Origin: CAIJZX01 sp043766165
GTDB taxonomy: Bacteria; Patescibacteriota; Patescibacteriia; SBBC01; CAIJZX01
Length of the DNA: 6,375 bases
NCBI GenBank assembly: GCA_043766165.1
Contig: JAYUIJ010000007.1
Span: 1-6,375, forward strand
Direction of reading: 5' to 3'
Part shown: positions 5,449 to 6,375 of the stretch, in pieces
Layout of the letters: each line of letters begins with the position of its first letter
How positions within the stretch are numbered: the first letter of the stretch is position 1
Position numbers and translations under genes: made by a program
Notes under the pieces: model-generated
Seen by the model: only the letters and a program-made list of their open reading frames with translations
Database searches by the model: none
What the model was told of the DNA's origin: nothing

Positions 5449-5477
5449 ATGATAACCGAAGATTTACCGAAGGTCAA
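5449..5477 (-). promoter_or_regulatory. recA promoter with a direct repeat in its spacer
   Basis: On the minus strand TTGACC (5477-5472) is followed after 17 bases by TATCAT (5454-5449, five of six consensus bases). Transcription should begin near 5442, giving a leader of about 60 bases. The heptamer CTTCGGT occurs twice, at 5472-5466 and 5461-5455, 11 bases apart, filling most of the spacer. A repressor bound there would block RNA polymerase, but no known SOS box is recognised. Confidence 0.7.
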
Positions 5478-5607
5478 GGGCCACGGTGTGGAAAACTCAC
5501 CTCCCCTCGAAAAACAATGATACTCAAGATACTTTAATTAAAAGTAAAACATAATACTTCACTCCGTTCACGCACCCCTCCTTTCAAAGGAGAAAACGTT
5601 GTCGTAC

Positions 5608-5973
5608 TCATGACATTTCATCTATAACCTCACCCAATCTTTTTATAACTCCATCCATGTTATGGATAACTTCACTGCTCAAAAAACGTACAACTCTAAT
5701 GCCCTGTGCTTCAATCCATTCCTGACGTTTTTTATCAAGCACATCACGTCCCTCAACTAAATGACTCTCGCCATCCACTTCAATCGCCAACTGCAAAGCC
5801 GGACAATAGAAGTCCAAAATATACCAACCAACACTATGTTGTCGGCGAAACTTTAGTCCCCGAAATTCTCGGTTACGCAAGAACATCCAAAATTTGTTTT
5901 CAGATGGGGTTGCTTGACGGCGTAACAGCCGACGGCGTTCTTTTAAACTTGTGAGACTATAAAGACGGCTCAT
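5608..5973 (-). CDS. DUF559-family protein, Vsr-like PD-(D/E)XK-type nuclease fold
   Basis: The 121 residues match the short stand-alone DUF559 proteins, which are related in fold to very-short-patch repair (Vsr) and restriction-type endonucleases. The family pattern is seen in order: ATPSENKFWMFLRNREFRGL (21-40), KFRRQHSVGWYILDFYCPAL (41-60), QLAIEVDGESH (61-71), then KKRQEWIEAQGIRVVRFLSS with EV (81-102). Candidate metal-binding residues are D54, E65 and D67, with H46 nearby. Biochemical function of this family is not settled; a DNA nuclease or repair role is inferred from the fold. The ATG at 5973 follows its own promoter with no Shine-Dalgarno sequence. It ends in TGA, unlike its neighbours. 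It lies upstream of recA on the same strand, but recA has a separate promoter, so they need not be co-transcribed. Confidence 0.92.
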   Translation of the reverse strand: MSRLYSLTSLKERRRLLRRQATPSENKFWMFLRNREFRGLKFRRQHSVGWYILDFYCPALQLAIEVDGESHLVEGRDVLDKKRQEWIEAQGIRVVRFLSSEVIHNMDGVIKRLGEVIDEMS

Positions 5974-6004
5974 GGCGAATAAATATCTGCCAAGCCGTGA
6001 GGGA

Positions 6005-6033
6005 ATACTAGATCGCTTTACTCAAGATGTCAA
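6005..6033 (-). promoter_or_regulatory. Promoter of the DUF559 gene
   Basis: On the minus strand a perfect TTGACA (6033-6028) is followed after exactly 17 bases by TAGTAT (6010-6005, four of six consensus bases). Transcription would start near 5998, leaving a leader of about 25 bases before the ATG at 5973. Confidence 0.7.
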
Positions 6034-6103
6034 GCGTTGAGCTCGGATGAGCCTATCTCCCCTCCCATGTAAAGTGAAAATACAAAAATCAACACTCGCT
6101 CCT

Positions 6104-6127
6104 TTGTTAAAGAAAGAGGTTTAACAA
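6104..6127. repeat. Inverted repeat with 8-bp arms
   Basis: TTGTTAAA (6104-6111) and TTTAACAA (6120-6127) are perfect reverse complements with an 8-base purine spacer. The element lies 2 bases from the 36-bp palindrome, so the two form a tandem of inverted repeats. It could be a protein-binding site or part of a terminator; neither is shown. Confidence 0.5.
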
Positions 6128-6129
6128 CG

Positions 6130-6165
6130 AACCCCTCTTCCCACCTGCAGGTGGGAAGAGGGGTT
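6130..6165. repeat. 36-bp perfect palindrome, GC-rich, possible terminator
   Basis: Bases 6130-6147 are the exact reverse complement of 6148-6165, with the centre at CCTGCAGG. As RNA it would form a hairpin of about 16 bp on either strand. No T-run follows directly on either side; the minus side continues TCGTTGTT. It may stop minus-strand transcription from the right before the DUF559 promoter, or be a copy of a dispersed palindrome; its outer CCCCTC/GAGGGG resembles the efp terminator hairpin. Confidence 0.65.
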
Positions 6166-6301
6166 GATGCAGAACCTCGCAAATATTACTAATAGAAGAA
6201 GTTTGTATTTTAGTCGAATGTTGTATAAATCGGGGGAGATAGGAATATTCGCTAACCCTAGCCCCATTCCGCCCCTCCCCGCTCTAGCTCATAATAAACT
6301 G

Positions 6302-6375
6302 TTACCGAGGATTCCCCAGAGGTTTCGGGTTACCGAACCGTTGTTGCACAGCATACAACGTCATCAGTCGTCGAT
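6302..6375 (-). CDS. Possible last 23 codons of a gene entering from the right edge
   Basis: One minus-strand frame is open from the edge to a TAA at 6304-6302 and would end in QQRFGNPKPLGNPR. The other two minus frames also stop within the stretch, so openness alone is weak evidence. The composition is plausible for a protein tail, but no family can be named from so few residues. Partial inverted repeats here (CGTTGT with ACAACG, and GGTT/CCGAACC) could equally mean non-coding DNA. Confidence 0.22.
   Translation of the reverse strand, partial: RRLMTLYAVQQRFGNPKPLGNPR

Larger units (their letters stand above)
6034..6301. other. Intergenic stretch without a convincing gene
   Basis: This stretch holds an inverted repeat (6104-6127), a long palindrome (6130-6165) and a pyrimidine-rich GC segment (about 6252-6282) that shares CCCTAGCCCC with the efp terminator region. 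A plus-strand frame open from ATG 6219 to the window end translates through that repeat into a Pro-rich string and does not look like a gene. A TATAAA at 6225-6230 has only a weak -35 match. Confidence 0.5.

Noticed and set aside
4555..5452. Several plus-strand frames opposite recA and its promoter
   Set aside because: All are antisense shadows of recA without family features or start signals.
5578..5592. CTCCTTT/AAAGGAG hairpin after the DUF559 gene as a terminator
   Set aside because: After a usable loop only 6 bp pair and no T-run follows on either strand, so termination there is not supported.
5706..5954. Plus-strand frame opposite the DUF559 gene
   Set aside because: Antisense shadow of a gene with a clear family signature.
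6302..6360. tRNA-like TTCG arm near the right edge
   Set aside because: The stretch has hairpin-like pairs but no acceptor, anticodon or D arm with the expected spacing.
6219..6375. Plus-strand frame open to the window end
   Set aside because: It translates through the GC-rich intergenic repeat into a Pro-rich string, has no ribosome-binding site and only a weak promoter match.

Overview
The window reads as chromosomal DNA of a small-genome bacterium, most likely a member of the Candidate Phyla Radiation (Patescibacteria). This is inferred from gene content and style, not from a phylogeny. Three things point that way. The rpsF-ssb-rpsR cluster carries efp where many bacteria have rplI. Most genes have no visible Shine-Dalgarno sequence. 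The intergenic spaces hold GC-rich palindromic repeats. All complete genes end in TAA except the DUF559 gene, which ends in TGA, so nothing suggests a recoded UGA.

Layout. 1-1357 (minus strand): a small zinc-ribbon-like protein of unknown function, a clear intrinsic terminator, then a Trm11/TrmG10-type RNA methyltransferase cut by the left edge. 1358-1737: an intergenic stretch with two interleaved inverted repeats, a good sigma70-type promoter and a structured leader. 1738-3535 (plus): the operon rpsF (S6), ssb, rpsR (S18), efp (EF-P), closed by a hairpin with a UNCG-type loop. 3588-4223 (plus): a near-consensus promoter driving a helical, highly charged 191-residue protein of unknown function. 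A GC-rich hairpin separates it from recA, which converges on it (4285-5382, minus). Upstream of recA are its Shine-Dalgarno sequence and its promoter, whose spacer holds a two-copy direct repeat. 5608-5973 (minus): a DUF559 (Vsr-like, PD-(D/E)XK-type) protein with its own promoter. 5974-6375: mostly non-coding, with an 8-bp-arm inverted repeat, a 36-bp perfect palindrome, a GC-rich repeat fragment and perhaps the last codons of a minus-strand gene entering from the right.

Functionally, the core is translation (S6, S18, EF-P, an RNA methyltransferase) plus DNA maintenance (SSB, RecA, DUF559). The points most worth a second look are: an EF-P whose tip lacks the usual modified Lys/Arg; a methyltransferase with a changed motif IV (TEPY instead of D/N-P-P-Y); the uncharacterised 191-residue protein behind an almost ideal promoter; the direct repeat in the recA promoter; and the clustered palindromes near 1414-1519 and 6104-6165. 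I found no CRISPR array, transposase, tRNA or rRNA gene, and no convincing new multi-gene system.
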